Part shown: piece by piece, positions 24,801 through 32,839 of the stretch | Layout of the letters: each line of letters begins with the position of its first letter | Position numbering within the stretch: position 1 is the first letter of the stretch | Assembly (NCBI GenBank): GCA_948806215.1 | Contig: CAQIDI010000008.1 | Span: 1 to 37,026 of the forward strand | DNA: 37,026 nt | Reading direction: 5' to 3' | Origin: an uncultured Eubacteriales bacterium | Lineage (GTDB): Bacteria; Bacillota; Clostridia; Christensenellales; UBA1242 | Program-made: the position numbers and the translations under genes | Notes under the pieces: generated by a model | What the model was told of the DNA's origin: nothing | Databases searched by the model: none | What the model saw: only the letters and a program-made list of their open reading frames with translations

Positions 24801-27800
24801 TTAGAAAAAATTGATAGCAGTTGTGCTTCTATTGATTATGTAAATAAGTATATTAATAAAATATTTAATCCAGAAAATTCTTCAACAATAGGTGTTGAAT
24901 GGTTTGTTAGATTTGCAGATGGTACAACCAGTGGAATTGAAGAATATATTACAGTTAGACATACTGTAGAAACCAAAGAACTTGAAGTTGATGGCGAAAT
25001 AATAACAATAAAATATTTTAAACCAATTTTAGAAATTAAAAAGGGAACAAAGGATGGAGTTAATGTTATTGTTACTTGCACTGTTGGATTGTATAAAACC
25101 AATTTAGGTTATATTCAACAAATGCAATCCGACTTAAATTTAACTTTAATTCAAAGCGAAGTTAGTTACGAACTATATTCCGAAAAAGAATATAATGAAA
25201 ACAAAATTTTAGCAGTTAATAACCTTGGCGAAAGCAGTGCATTAATTATGGAAGGTGGAGCACAAGTTAATCTTTTAGAAAACTTAACTCCAAATAGTGA
25301 AGCTGGTCTTCCTGTTTATACCAGTGGTACTAACGGAGCATATAATCCTGTTATGGATAATGGTGTTCAATTAACCAGACGCTATAGAGTTATATCTAAC
25401 CTTGATACCGATAATAAGTTAGCAGGTTATTGCACCTATACAATTGATGGTTATCAAATTAAAAGTGTTCCAATTTATTTTATAAAAGATGGCAAAAAAG
25501 TTTATCAAATAACTCCAAGCGATGTTGAAGATGGCGAAAAAGAATTAGTTGTTTATTCCGAATTTATTTCTACCGATACCGAAGCTCAAATTATTATTAG
25601 CTCACCATTTGGTGGAAAAACCGCAACATATAATATTATTGTTAAAAGTTCAGTTAAACTTATAAGTCCAACACAAAATGTTACTGCAAGAACAACTAAC
25701 GAAAACGAAGTAAATAATGGAAGCATTGATTCAGAGTATTTTGGAAAAGGAAATATCGACCTAGAAAAATACTATAAGGCTCAACGCCAAGAAGGCGGAC
25801 TTTGGGAAAATCAAATTGTTAGTTTCTCTCTTGAAAATGAAGCATACGGAAAGATTGAACAAAATGTTAATAAATCGCAACAAAGCATAACTGTTAAAAA
25901 TAATGACGGTAGCACAACAAACGAAGTTATTAAAACAATTTTCTATCCAGCCGATGTTTACGAAACTCAAACTATAAAATTAACAATGTATTATTACTTG
26001 AAAAACACCGATGGAACTTATACAAAATACACAGTTAACGCAATAGATACCAAAGATATAGCTGTGTTGGTTGAAGCAGGTTATAGTGTAGAAATTAATG
26101 TTGGTAAAAATGGTAACAACATTGAAGAAATTTCGGGTAGAACTATCGACTTGTTTAATCCTTCAGCAGATGATGAAAATGCATATGCTAAAGATCCAAG
26201 CAAGTTTATAAGAATAACAAATCTTGCAACTAATATGGATGTTCCTGTAGAAGAATTAATTGGCGAAAATGGATTATTAAAACGCCTAATTAAACTAGAA
26301 TATAACACTGATGGAATATCAGAAGAGTTGTTAGAGCAACTATTTAATAATTACGATAATGATGATAACTATCTAACTGCAATTTATAATGGTGTTATTA
26401 AAACAAATTCAATTAATTCCAACTTAGAAGTTCCTGTAATTGTTAAATTTAAAGCTGGATTTATGGGTAATTCAGAACAAAGTTTGGGTAGCTCTGCAGT
26501 GTTCACCATTAATTTTAAAGCATCTTTATTATTTAATGTTAGTGGTAATAATGTAGAAAACAAACCATACGATAGTACTGAAGAAAACCATATTATTAAA
26601 GGGCACACATATTCTAGTGTTAATTCAACAATTAGCAATAACGAATATCAACTAAGCCCAGTAAATCAAACTCTTTATGCTAATGGAAATGTAAAAAACA
26701 TTATTTCGTTGTTAGGTGGCGGCGGAGAAGATTTATTAAGATCTAAGTTTGTTTCTTTAAAAGCATTAAAATTTGATGCAGAACAAGAAAAATATTTAGA
26801 TTATAATACCTCCGACGAATTTGCTAAATTTGAAGTTATAACAAATTTTGATAGTAGTTTCTTACAAAATATTGTTTTAAGCATTAAAAACGCAGTAAAT
26901 CAAACTGAGCACTTTAAATTGGAAATAACAACTTCCTATGGTGCATTTAACGATGTTCTAGATGGTAATGGAAATAAATTAGAATATTATTTCACATTAT
27001 CTCCAGTAATAAAATCTATGATAACTTATCCTATCGAAACCGAAGGTAACGAAAGGGTTAATGTTAATAGTAAAATAGATTTATTAGATTCGTTTATTAA
27101 CGAAAACAATCGTTTAAGATTATTTGATGGTTCTAATAATTTTTATAGCATTATTAAACCTAATGGTGGCGAAACTCGTTATGCAATAGTTAATAATGGT
27201 ATCACAACTTATTTACCACAAGGTGTAACTCCATTCACATATTATGTTGTTAGTGGACCAGCCGTAGTAAATAATAATTTAATTGAATTTGTAAATCCAA
27301 CAAACACAGCAAATGCAGTTGTTCGTTGCGTTGCATTTAATGGTGCAACTATTGATTACTTATTTAATGTAACAACCGGTTCTAGTTCAGTTATTATTGA
27401 GCCTAAAAATCCTACAATATATGCTGAAAACCTAAACCCTTATAACTTATTTAGTGAACAATTTTTAACAATTAATAATGAGCCAAGCAACATTAAGTAT
27501 GTTATTAAATATCAATCTATTTCAAATGGTTTATATATTAACGAAAAAACATCAGCTAACAAAGTTATTAGCACAAATCAAACATTAGAGTATACTGGTG
27601 GAATTAATAAAGTGCTAAATATGTGGTTTGACGATGTTTCAAATGTTAATGGTGTAAAAGTTAAATTTTTAATTTGGCATAACTTTAATGTTGAAGGCGA
27701 TAGTCCTGTTACATTAGAAGTTACATTGTTACCAAACTTGATTTTAGAATCTAATAACAAACTAAACACTTTTGCAGCAGGAACAAATAATGTTGTTATG

Positions 27801-30800
27801 AGCAATGTTGAAGGCGACAATGTGTTTATTAAATTAGGCAACACTTTAAGCGAAGATTTAGCAAAAATTAATTTAGAAGTTTCTCAAATTAAACCTGCTG
27901 GAGAAAAAGATTTTAGACCAGTTAATGCTAATGATATAGCTAAATATGGTTTCAATATTACTAGCGAAACTAGTGGTAATAACAAAACATATAAACTTTT
28001 AACTTATAATATCGAAAATGAAATTGATATTAAACTAAAAGTTTCTAAAAACACATATTTTTACGAGTTTGATGCTAAGCTAAAACCAAACATTAACTTT
28101 AATGTAAATTATTTAGCTAATGGAAACTCTGACCCTAACTATTATATATTTACTGGGGCTGCAGCTTCTAATAACTTAAAAGTTGTAACACTTAATAATG
28201 TTGTTACTCCAAGAACTTTAAGTGGCGAATTAATTTCTTCTTCAACTGATATATCGTTTGGATTAAGTTTTTATATTATAGAAAATGGTGTTCCAAATTA
28301 TAATATTAATCACATTATTACTTCAACTCAAATTGCAAATAATGTGTTTAGTTTCAGTGTTGCAGCTGTTAACAAAGAATACATTATTTATGGGGATATT
28401 AGCATTATTTGGAAATCAAATATTCCAAATGGAACTTCACAAATTAAATACACAGAAACAATTAAATTAAGATTAGTTCCAAACTTAATAGAAAGTGCTA
28501 TTAGCTATTCTGAAATTGGAGTTGATTACTTAAATGTTTTTGCAGGAAGCGAAATTAATATTAATTTCCCAACTGATTTAAAAACTCCTGTTAAAGTTAT
28601 GCAAGGTGTAAATCCTGATATTAAGTCGGCAACTATTAACGCAACACAAGTTAACACTAGCGACGATGTTGAATATGTTAATGTTGTGTTAAGAGCAAAA
28701 TCTGGATCTAACTATAAGTTATTAAACAATAAGTTAATAATTGATGGTTATTTAAACGATGACATAATCGAATTTGAAGTTTACTATGATTTAACAGGAA
28801 AGCTAAGTGGTGTTATTGAAGCTAATGCTGGCGATGGTGCTCCATTTAACGATCCAACAAAATTATATAAATCAAATCATACTTTAAAAATAAAAATAAA
28901 TCCAAGCTTAAACTCTATTACTTATGCTTTAAACGAAGATTCAACACCACAAGAGAACTACGATTATAGCACTAGTGAAAAAGCATATATGTTTGATTTT
29001 GAAAAACTAAATAACTTATCAATTACCGGAACTGACCCTTATAAAAATAGTGAAGCTCAGGCAAACGAAATTGAATTAACTAAAATATTTAATATTGAAC
29101 TTAACAGTAAATTATCGTTTGAAAGTTCTAGTGCAGAAAAGATTTTTGTAAATAAAGAAAAGCTACTAAGAAACATAGATTATTCAGTTAAAGCAAAAAG
29201 TGGAATTAATTTTGATCAATTAACAAACGAATTAACCGAAACCGAAGCTAATAATAGTGTTAAATTTGATGTTAGAAATAATAAACTATTTGCAAGTTTT
29301 GTGTTACCTAATAATGTTGGTGGAAATGTTGCATACGAATTTGTTTTAACTATAACTTTACCGGGAGTAACAAACTCTAATGCATCAATAGAAATGTATG
29401 CACGAATGGAAATTTCTAACGATAGATTTGGTCAGATTATAACTCCTACACCAATTGAAGGCGATAATAATAAAACAACAATTGGTTGGACATCTGGTGA
29501 AGTAAAATATGTGTTAGATTCTAACAACCGAATTTTGTTAACTGGTAGGAGCGATTCTAAGCAAGGGCTATTCCGTTATGGATACTTGTTGGGAACTTCG
29601 CCAATAAGCAATAATGAATATAGTAATTACTATAATTCAACATCAAATGTAAACACGCTAAAGCGTGGAACTCAAGAATACTATATTTATGAAATGAATA
29701 ATGTTAACTTTAATGCTGCAATCGATGGAAACATTAACTATGCTTCTATTGTTGAAGAGGATGGTAAAACTTATTTAGAAATTGAACCATACTATGCAAC
29801 AGATAACGCAGGCAGTGTTGTAAAGCGTAGCATTATAGTTCAAATAACTTGCGGAACAGTTTCAAGTAGATTTACATTCGAAATTGAACCTATAGTTGTT
29901 GATTATGAATATAGTGTAAGCGAATTAAATGAGAATGGCGAAATTATAATAAATAATAAGTTAATTAATAATGAAAACGAAATTTTAGCCGATAGTAAGC
30001 AAGTTAGTTTAATAACTTCTGGATTAAGTGCAGAAGAAGCTAGAATTGTTAATAGTTGGCTAATTAAAAATGGTAACGAATATAAATTAGTCCCAAATCG
30101 TTATCAAATTTGCAAACCAGTAACATTTAGTATTCAAACAAGCGTTACTGTGGGAGCAGATAATCCAATAAACACTCAAATATTTAATGGAATAATTGAT
30201 AATATAACAATTAATCCTTATGTTAACATCGAGCAAGAATTATTAGAAGTTATTCCAAATAGTAGTGGGGAAAATAAATCTTATAATATTTTAGGAACTG
30301 ATACTGTCGCTTCATTTATAAATTCTAATATATTTAGTAATACCGATATTGATAATGTAAATGTTACTTTATCAATAAGTAATAACTTAGTTGATTATAA
30401 TAACTATATTTCAATTAAAAATGCAACTAAATCGGTAGATGGAAATAACGATGTGTATGAAATTACTAAAGATTCTACAATAGAAATTATTTCTCAAAAT
30501 TTATTAGAAGATATTAAATTAAACTTTAAGTTGCTAGCAAACTTTGAAGCTAATTCAAATAATTATAGTTTTGAGCAAAATATTACTCTTGATATTAACA
30601 AAAATGCTGGTATTGGAAATTTAAGTTCTAGCTACTCAAGTAAAGAAGCATTAAACGAATCAGATGTTCAAGCAAAATTTGATGCAAATGCTCCAATAAC
30701 TGGTGTTGGCGAATTCTACTATGAAGTAACAAATGTAGCTTGCGACTTGAATACAGGTGAAAGCCTAGGTGTTATTACAAACGAAGAAGTTATGGTTACA

Positions 30801-30983
30801 ATAACTACCGATGCAAATAATGTTATAACAATGTTTAACTTTAATTGGTCTAAGTTAGTTGAAAACTATAGCGATGCTGGAATTAAAAACATTCGTGAAT
30901 TTAAGTTAACCATTTATTATAAAGATGGAGATAATTTAATTACTGTTAAAGAAGGCGTATCGTTTACTTTAAGCTATAAATAA
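21849..30983 (+). CDS. Giant N-terminally membrane-anchored extracellular protein (3044 residues)
   Basis: An uninterrupted 9.1-kb frame. Residues 1-30 are polar and Lys-rich (MKKDKNEKTQEPSTNKYG), residues 31-59 form one hydrophobic helix (TFIILGICMAAIIGLIAVAA and on), and the rest is a soluble, beta-rich, Asn/Thr/Ser-rich region. There is no signal-peptidase motif, no LPXTG and no C-terminal helix (it ends GVSFTLSYK), so it is best read as a type II signal-anchored protein with about 2980 residues outside. The first 300 residues have Ig-like/BIG style strands; further on no family is recognised by eye and no exact tandem repeat is seen. About a dozen cysteines are scattered. The start follows a TTGGGG site. 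Codon use is like that of the neighbouring lipoprotein. Adhesion or a structural surface role is a guess. Confidence 0.85.
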   Translation: MKKDKNEKTQEPSTNKYGEETKKKYNPVKKTFIILGICMAAIIGLIAVAAIVAVATGVWSKKPIQIQSLSFQTEFDNDGASSNNTVNVLDDFKIKINYLPENANVLDVDLKFVNGVGSDVLIIPEKVKAGQEITIKVKKDANGLNLGGEAILEAGTGLVKTTNNLKVFVDVPIPTDGLKLVSNFDGKEITSGSQNITFYVFTDPASAINPNTGASVDLAKAYKNISLVSGNPNSLAINSNGVSKTGFYCPDYIAHDHAPFLPTKTHTFNGQVIDLVSPIKYVEFAATAMGSTEVPIVVTAKALRTYSMETDYVSITDSKYVTSDGGVNRQLFFEDLSAYVQKYQSYIKADNRSFTYQNYSYESGADYIESITQTTAGGDSYIKINDNNPEYEAALFYMFVQCRKTFNVEKIEIDDVKSSLNGEPVAFQLHGEVMQLSFQEFKDLFGLSLTPTNTNDFTPADLDFRIRELKIIAVMDKAASSTSEFKNIDLLNNVFVIDNPADVNQPIWKITCINPLSAADRSRNARFRIYLPNDASGIYNDDCLWVDIPILINENSISHFDFKVNHGIITNMVVNNQTIGSSVHKQELNSNAYELLGYNGQTPTYTTVKWFAEVNSAKTLGTDGVTRSDFFKVRLTNTGNPKAYQMPLGDNETVSGYEIAYTENGKIMLEAINASNVYNDNDPLRIFAAVIRTNYEGFAVDSNGNAQYIYDNATSQYILNEAFTNYVLVSKTETYVEVTTEYYLENLNIYTKNEDGTETYALRNVGTGDTEQLRIKLLADNNYTLYATGYRLLADGSIDAGYYSANNGVDQVSNIKYAMKNAENSKTVKVRVDNRQDNRQYITLGTEDSFRFNATTGLWEIDIDALIDKTATNATTGAFDLSAYGVGTLEGVFKQADSTVNMKVNYAELTDFDLKTNFTEKNPDTEQDYVYHNNFILRPQITSASGIEWRASVKDGTTTISAENKFDFELEYSNDLIVGSDSFNLEKIDSSCASIDYVNKYINKIFNPENSSTIGVEWFVRFADGTTSGIEEYITVRHTVETKELEVDGEIITIKYFKPILEIKKGTKDGVNVIVTCTVGLYKTNLGYIQQMQSDLNLTLIQSEVSYELYSEKEYNENKILAVNNLGESSALIMEGGAQVNLLENLTPNSEAGLPVYTSGTNGAYNPVMDNGVQLTRRYRVISNLDTDNKLAGYCTYTIDGYQIKSVPIYFIKDGKKVYQITPSDVEDGEKELVVYSEFISTDTEAQIIISSPFGGKTATYNIIVKSSVKLISPTQNVTARTTNENEVNNGSIDSEYFGKGNIDLEKYYKAQRQEGGLWENQIVSFSLENEAYGKIEQNVNKSQQSITVKNNDGSTTNEVIKTIFYPADVYETQTIKLTMYYYLKNTDGTYTKYTVNAIDTKDIAVLVEAGYSVEINVGKNGNNIEEISGRTIDLFNPSADDENAYAKDPSKFIRITNLATNMDVPVEELIGENGLLKRLIKLEYNTDGISEELLEQLFNNYDNDDNYLTAIYNGVIKTNSINSNLEVPVIVKFKAGFMGNSEQSLGSSAVFTINFKASLLFNVSGNNVENKPYDSTEENHIIKGHTYSSVNSTISNNEYQLSPVNQTLYANGNVKNIISLLGGGGEDLLRSKFVSLKALKFDAEQEKYLDYNTSDEFAKFEVITNFDSSFLQNIVLSIKNAVNQTEHFKLEITTSYGAFNDVLDGNGNKLEYYFTLSPVIKSMITYPIETEGNERVNVNSKIDLLDSFINENNRLRLFDGSNNFYSIIKPNGGETRYAIVNNGITTYLPQGVTPFTYYVVSGPAVVNNNLIEFVNPTNTANAVVRCVAFNGATIDYLFNVTTGSSSVIIEPKNPTIYAENLNPYNLFSEQFLTINNEPSNIKYVIKYQSISNGLYINEKTSANKVISTNQTLEYTGGINKVLNMWFDDVSNVNGVKVKFLIWHNFNVEGDSPVTLEVTLLPNLILESNNKLNTFAAGTNNVVMSNVEGDNVFIKLGNTLSEDLAKINLEVSQIKPAGEKDFRPVNANDIAKYGFNITSETSGNNKTYKLLTYNIENEIDIKLKVSKNTYFYEFDAKLKPNINFNVNYLANGNSDPNYYIFTGAAASNNLKVVTLNNVVTPRTLSGELISSSTDISFGLSFYIIENGVPNYNINHIITSTQIANNVFSFSVAAVNKEYIIYGDISIIWKSNIPNGTSQIKYTETIKLRLVPNLIESAISYSEIGVDYLNVFAGSEININFPTDLKTPVKVMQGVNPDIKSATINATQVNTSDDVEYVNVVLRAKSGSNYKLLNNKLIIDGYLNDDIIEFEVYYDLTGKLSGVIEANAGDGAPFNDPTKLYKSNHTLKIKINPSLNSITYALNEDSTPQENYDYSTSEKAYMFDFEKLNNLSITGTDPYKNSEAQANEIELTKIFNIELNSKLSFESSSAEKIFVNKEKLLRNIDYSVKAKSGINFDQLTNELTETEANNSVKFDVRNNKLFASFVLPNNVGGNVAYEFVLTITLPGVTNSNASIEMYARMEISNDRFGQIITPTPIEGDNNKTTIGWTSGEVKYVLDSNNRILLTGRSDSKQGLFRYGYLLGTSPISNNEYSNYYNSTSNVNTLKRGTQEYYIYEMNNVNFNAAIDGNINYASIVEEDGKTYLEIEPYYATDNAGSVVKRSIIVQITCGTVSSRFTFEIEPIVVDYEYSVSELNENGEIIINNKLINNENEILADSKQVSLITSGLSAEEARIVNSWLIKNGNEYKLVPNRYQICKPVTFSIQTSVTVGADNPINTQIFNGIIDNITINPYVNIEQELLEVIPNSSGENKSYNILGTDTVASFINSNIFSNTDIDNVNVTLSISNNLVDYNNYISIKNATKSVDGNNDVYEITKDSTIEIISQNLLEDIKLNFKLLANFEANSNNYSFEQNITLDINKNAGIGNLSSSYSSKEALNESDVQAKFDANAPITGVGEFYYEVTNVACDLNTGESLGVITNEEVMVTITTDANNVITMFNFNWSKLVENYSDAGIKNIREFKLTIYYKDGDNLITVKEGVSFTLSYK

Positions 30984-30992
30984 AGTTTAGTA

Positions 30993-31026
30993 GTATTAAC
31001 TGTAAGAAAAATCTTGCAGTTAATAC
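30993..31026 (+). terminator. Long hairpin after the giant gene, no T-run
   Basis: GTATTAACTGTAAGA (30993-31007) pairs over 15 bases, one G-T wobble, with TCTTGCAGTTAATAC (31012-31026) around an AAAA loop. It starts 10 bases after the stop. The next bases are ACAAAACTT, so there is no canonical T-run; it may protect the 3' end or terminate weakly. Confidence 0.55.
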
Positions 31027-31063
31027 ACAAAACTTATTAATTTTAAAAACCAGTTAAAAACAC

Positions 31064-31092
31064 TTTAAAAAAAGTTTTAATTGGTATATACT
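31064..31092 (+). promoter_or_regulatory. Possible promoter of the DUF975-like gene
   Basis: TTTAAA (31064-31069), 17-base spacer, TATACT (31087-31092). The -35 is weak. An imperfect inverted repeat, ACCAGTTAAAAAC (31049-31061) with GTTTTAATTGGT (31074-31085), brackets the -35 and touches the -10, so it could be an operator. Confidence 0.4.
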
Positions 31093-31123
31093 AATAATAA
31101 GAATTTTAATTGGGGGATTTACT

Positions 31124-32119
31124 ATGGATAGAACTAGTAAAAATGGTTTAGACCTAATAGGAATCGCTGGTGGTAAACTAAAAGGTGTTTGGGGAAAAGG
31201 TTTTCTTGGAACACTTATGTATGTTACTCCAATAGTTGCTTTACTATTTGTTCCTTATGTTGGTTGGGCATTAGCCATTGCCGTTTTTGGTTGGTTAACT
31301 GCAGGATATGTTGAATTTATGAAAGGATTATTAAGCGGTAATAATCCAAGTTATGCAATGATTTTCACAACAGTTCACGAATTTGCACAAGCAACTTTAA
31401 TTGGTGTAATTTTATGTTGTGGAACAATTTTAGGATCAGTTATATTTATTGTTCCTGGAATTATTATTATCGGATTTTACTCAATGAGTTTCTTTGTTTT
31501 AGACGAAGAAGCTATCACAAGTGTAAGCGATACTCTTAACCTTGCTTCTATGAAAATGGAAGGAAATAAAACCGCAATGTTTGCATATAAAGTAATTTAT
31601 TATCTACTATATGTTATTGTTGCATTAATTGCATTAATTGCATTTATCTTTATTGCAAGACTATATGCTACACAACAAGCTTTAGCAATTTGCTTAGGAA
31701 TTGTTGATTTACTTGTAACACTTGTATTACTTTCAATTGTAACTTTATATTTCTATGCTTCTAATGTTGTTTTCTATAACGAAATTGTTAGACAAACAGC
31801 TGTAGAATACACAGTTAAAAGACCTGTTGAAGGAACTGATTTAACAGAATTAAATATCACTTCTGGTAATGAAGAAGCTCAACAAGAAGTTAAAGTAGAA
31901 CAACCTAAAGAAGAAACTAAGGTTGAAGAAGTTAATGCTGAAGTTAAAAAAGCTCCAGCTAAGAAGCCTGCAACTAAGGCTCCAGCTAAAAAAGCAACAA
32001 CAAGTGCAAAGTCAACTGCTACTAAAACTACTGAAGCTAAAACCGAAGTTGCTAAAAAACCAGCAGCTAAAAAAGCAACAACTGCAACAACTGCTAAAAA
32101 AACAACTTCAAAAAAATAA
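31124..32119 (+). CDS. DUF975-like polytopic membrane protein with a Lys/Ala/Thr cytoplasmic tail
   Basis: 331 residues. Hydrophobic segments lie at about 30-63, 90-118, 157-180 and 185-213. The middle, with PGIIIIGFYSMSFFVLDEEA followed by a short loop and LASMKMEGNKTAMF, matches what I know of the DUF975 family of Bacillota integral membrane proteins of unknown function. After the last helix a charged tail begins: residues 246-274 are acidic (EEAQQEVKVEQPKEETKVEE) and residues 275-331 are Lys/Ala/Thr/Pro low complexity (KKAPAKKPATKAPAKKATT) ending KKTTSKK. The tail has the same style as those of L24 and L30 in this window. The start follows GGGGG at 31112-31116. It is downstream of the giant protein gene but has its own possible promoter and terminator. 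Function is unknown. Confidence 0.8.
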   Translation: MDRTSKNGLDLIGIAGGKLKGVWGKGFLGTLMYVTPIVALLFVPYVGWALAIAVFGWLTAGYVEFMKGLLSGNNPSYAMIFTTVHEFAQATLIGVILCCGTILGSVIFIVPGIIIIGFYSMSFFVLDEEAITSVSDTLNLASMKMEGNKTAMFAYKVIYYLLYVIVALIALIAFIFIARLYATQQALAICLGIVDLLVTLVLLSIVTLYFYASNVVFYNEIVRQTAVEYTVKRPVEGTDLTELNITSGNEEAQQEVKVEQPKEETKVEEVNAEVKKAPAKKPATKAPAKKATTSAKSTATKTTEAKTEVAKKPAAKKATTATTAKKTTSKK

Positions 32120-32132
32120 TTTAATAATTAAT

Positions 32133-32167
32133 AAAAGTCACAACTAGTGTTGTGATTTTTATTTTTT
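32133..32167 (+). terminator. Terminator after the DUF975-like gene
   Basis: AAAAGTCACAAC (32133-32144) pairs over 12 bases with GTTGTGATTTTT (32149-32160), one wobble, with a TAGT loop and a long T-run after it. Confidence 0.92.
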
Positions 32168-32206
32168 TATTATAAAAAACTTAAATTTAAATTTTATTTT
32201 TATTAT

Positions 32207-32235
32207 AAAAAATACGGAAAATTCCGTGTTTTTTT
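32207..32235 (+). terminator. Second terminator-like hairpin upstream of spoVT
   Basis: AAAAATACGGA pairs over 11 bases with TCCGTGTTTTT, one wobble, loop AAAT, followed by more T. It sits 40 bases after the previous terminator and directly before the putative spoVT promoter, so it insulates spoVT from read-through. Confidence 0.75.
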
Positions 32236-32264
32236 GCATATTATTTCCAATTTTTCTAATACTA
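32236..32264 (+). promoter_or_regulatory. Possible sigma-G (or sigma-F) type promoter of spoVT
   Basis: GCATA (32236-32240), 17 bases, then AATACTA (32258-32264). This resembles the forespore sigma-G pattern (G-x-A-T-R, 17-18 bases, CAT-x-x-TA), with A in place of the first C. A sigma-A reading at the same place (TTGCAT, 17 bases, TAATAC) matches only half of each hexamer. B. subtilis spoVT is sigma-G dependent, which supports the reading. The predicted start would be near 32271. Confidence 0.4.
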
Positions 32265-32296
32265 AGGTTGTAATATTTTTTTGCTTTGGAGGAAAA

Positions 32297-32839
32297 ATGA
32301 AAGATACAGGAATTGTTAGAAGAATTGATGAATTAGGCAGAATTGTTATTCCTAAAGAGATACGCAGAACAATGAGATTAAAAGAAGGCACACCTGTGCA
32401 AATTTACATAAACAAAATGGGAGAGTTAACCTTAACTAAATATTCGCCAATAGTTGATGTTTCTGAAACTTCTAAACTGTTTTGCGATGTTGTTGGCGAC
32501 ATAATAGATAATAATGTGGTTATATTTGATAAAGATAACATAATTGCAGCAACTAATAAAAAGAAGGATTATATTGGTAAGCAAATAAGTGTGCCATTAG
32601 AAGAATTGTTAGAGGATAGAAAAAGTTATTTGTTAACTCAAAGTGAAAATTCTAAAATGTTACCAATTTTTCAAGACGACAATAATACATATTTAGGTCA
32701 GATTATAGTTCCTATTTTGGCAAACTCCGATATAGTTGGAGGCATTGTAGCATTTGAAAATGAAACAAACAAACTAACTGTTGCAGATGTAAAAATCCTG
32801 CAAACCATTGCTGGATTTATTGCTAAGCAGGTAGAATGA
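32297..32839 (+). CDS. spoVT: Stage V sporulation protein T, AbrB-family regulator
   Basis: 180 residues from ATG 32297, 4 bases after GGAGG (32288-32292); a longer in-frame reading back to 32234 crosses the promoter region and is rejected. The first 50 residues are the swapped-hairpin AbrB DNA-binding domain (GIVRRIDELGRIVIPKEIRR), almost the same as B. subtilis SpoVT; the rest (about 56-180) is the GAF-like regulatory domain ending LQTIAGFIAKQVE. SpoVT tunes sigma-G gene expression in the forespore. Its TGA stop overlaps the start of the flippase gene (ATGA). This gene is the best evidence that the organism, or its recent ancestor, sporulates. Confidence 0.95.
   Translation: MKDTGIVRRIDELGRIVIPKEIRRTMRLKEGTPVQIYINKMGELTLTKYSPIVDVSETSKLFCDVVGDIIDNNVVIFDKDNIIAATNKKKDYIGKQISVPLEELLEDRKSYLLTQSENSKMLPIFQDDNNTYLGQIIVPILANSDIVGGIVAFENETNKLTVADVKILQTIAGFIAKQVE

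Noticed and set aside
31923..32147. Shifted-frame Lys/Leu/Gln-rich open frame over the tail of the DUF975-like gene
   Set aside because: It is a by-product of the repetitive AAA/GCT codons of the tail read one base off; no independent start site.
32234..32296. Upstream extension of spoVT
   Set aside because: The extension lies in the promoter and ribosome-binding site; SpoVT proteins start MK-x-TGIVRRID, which begins at 32297.
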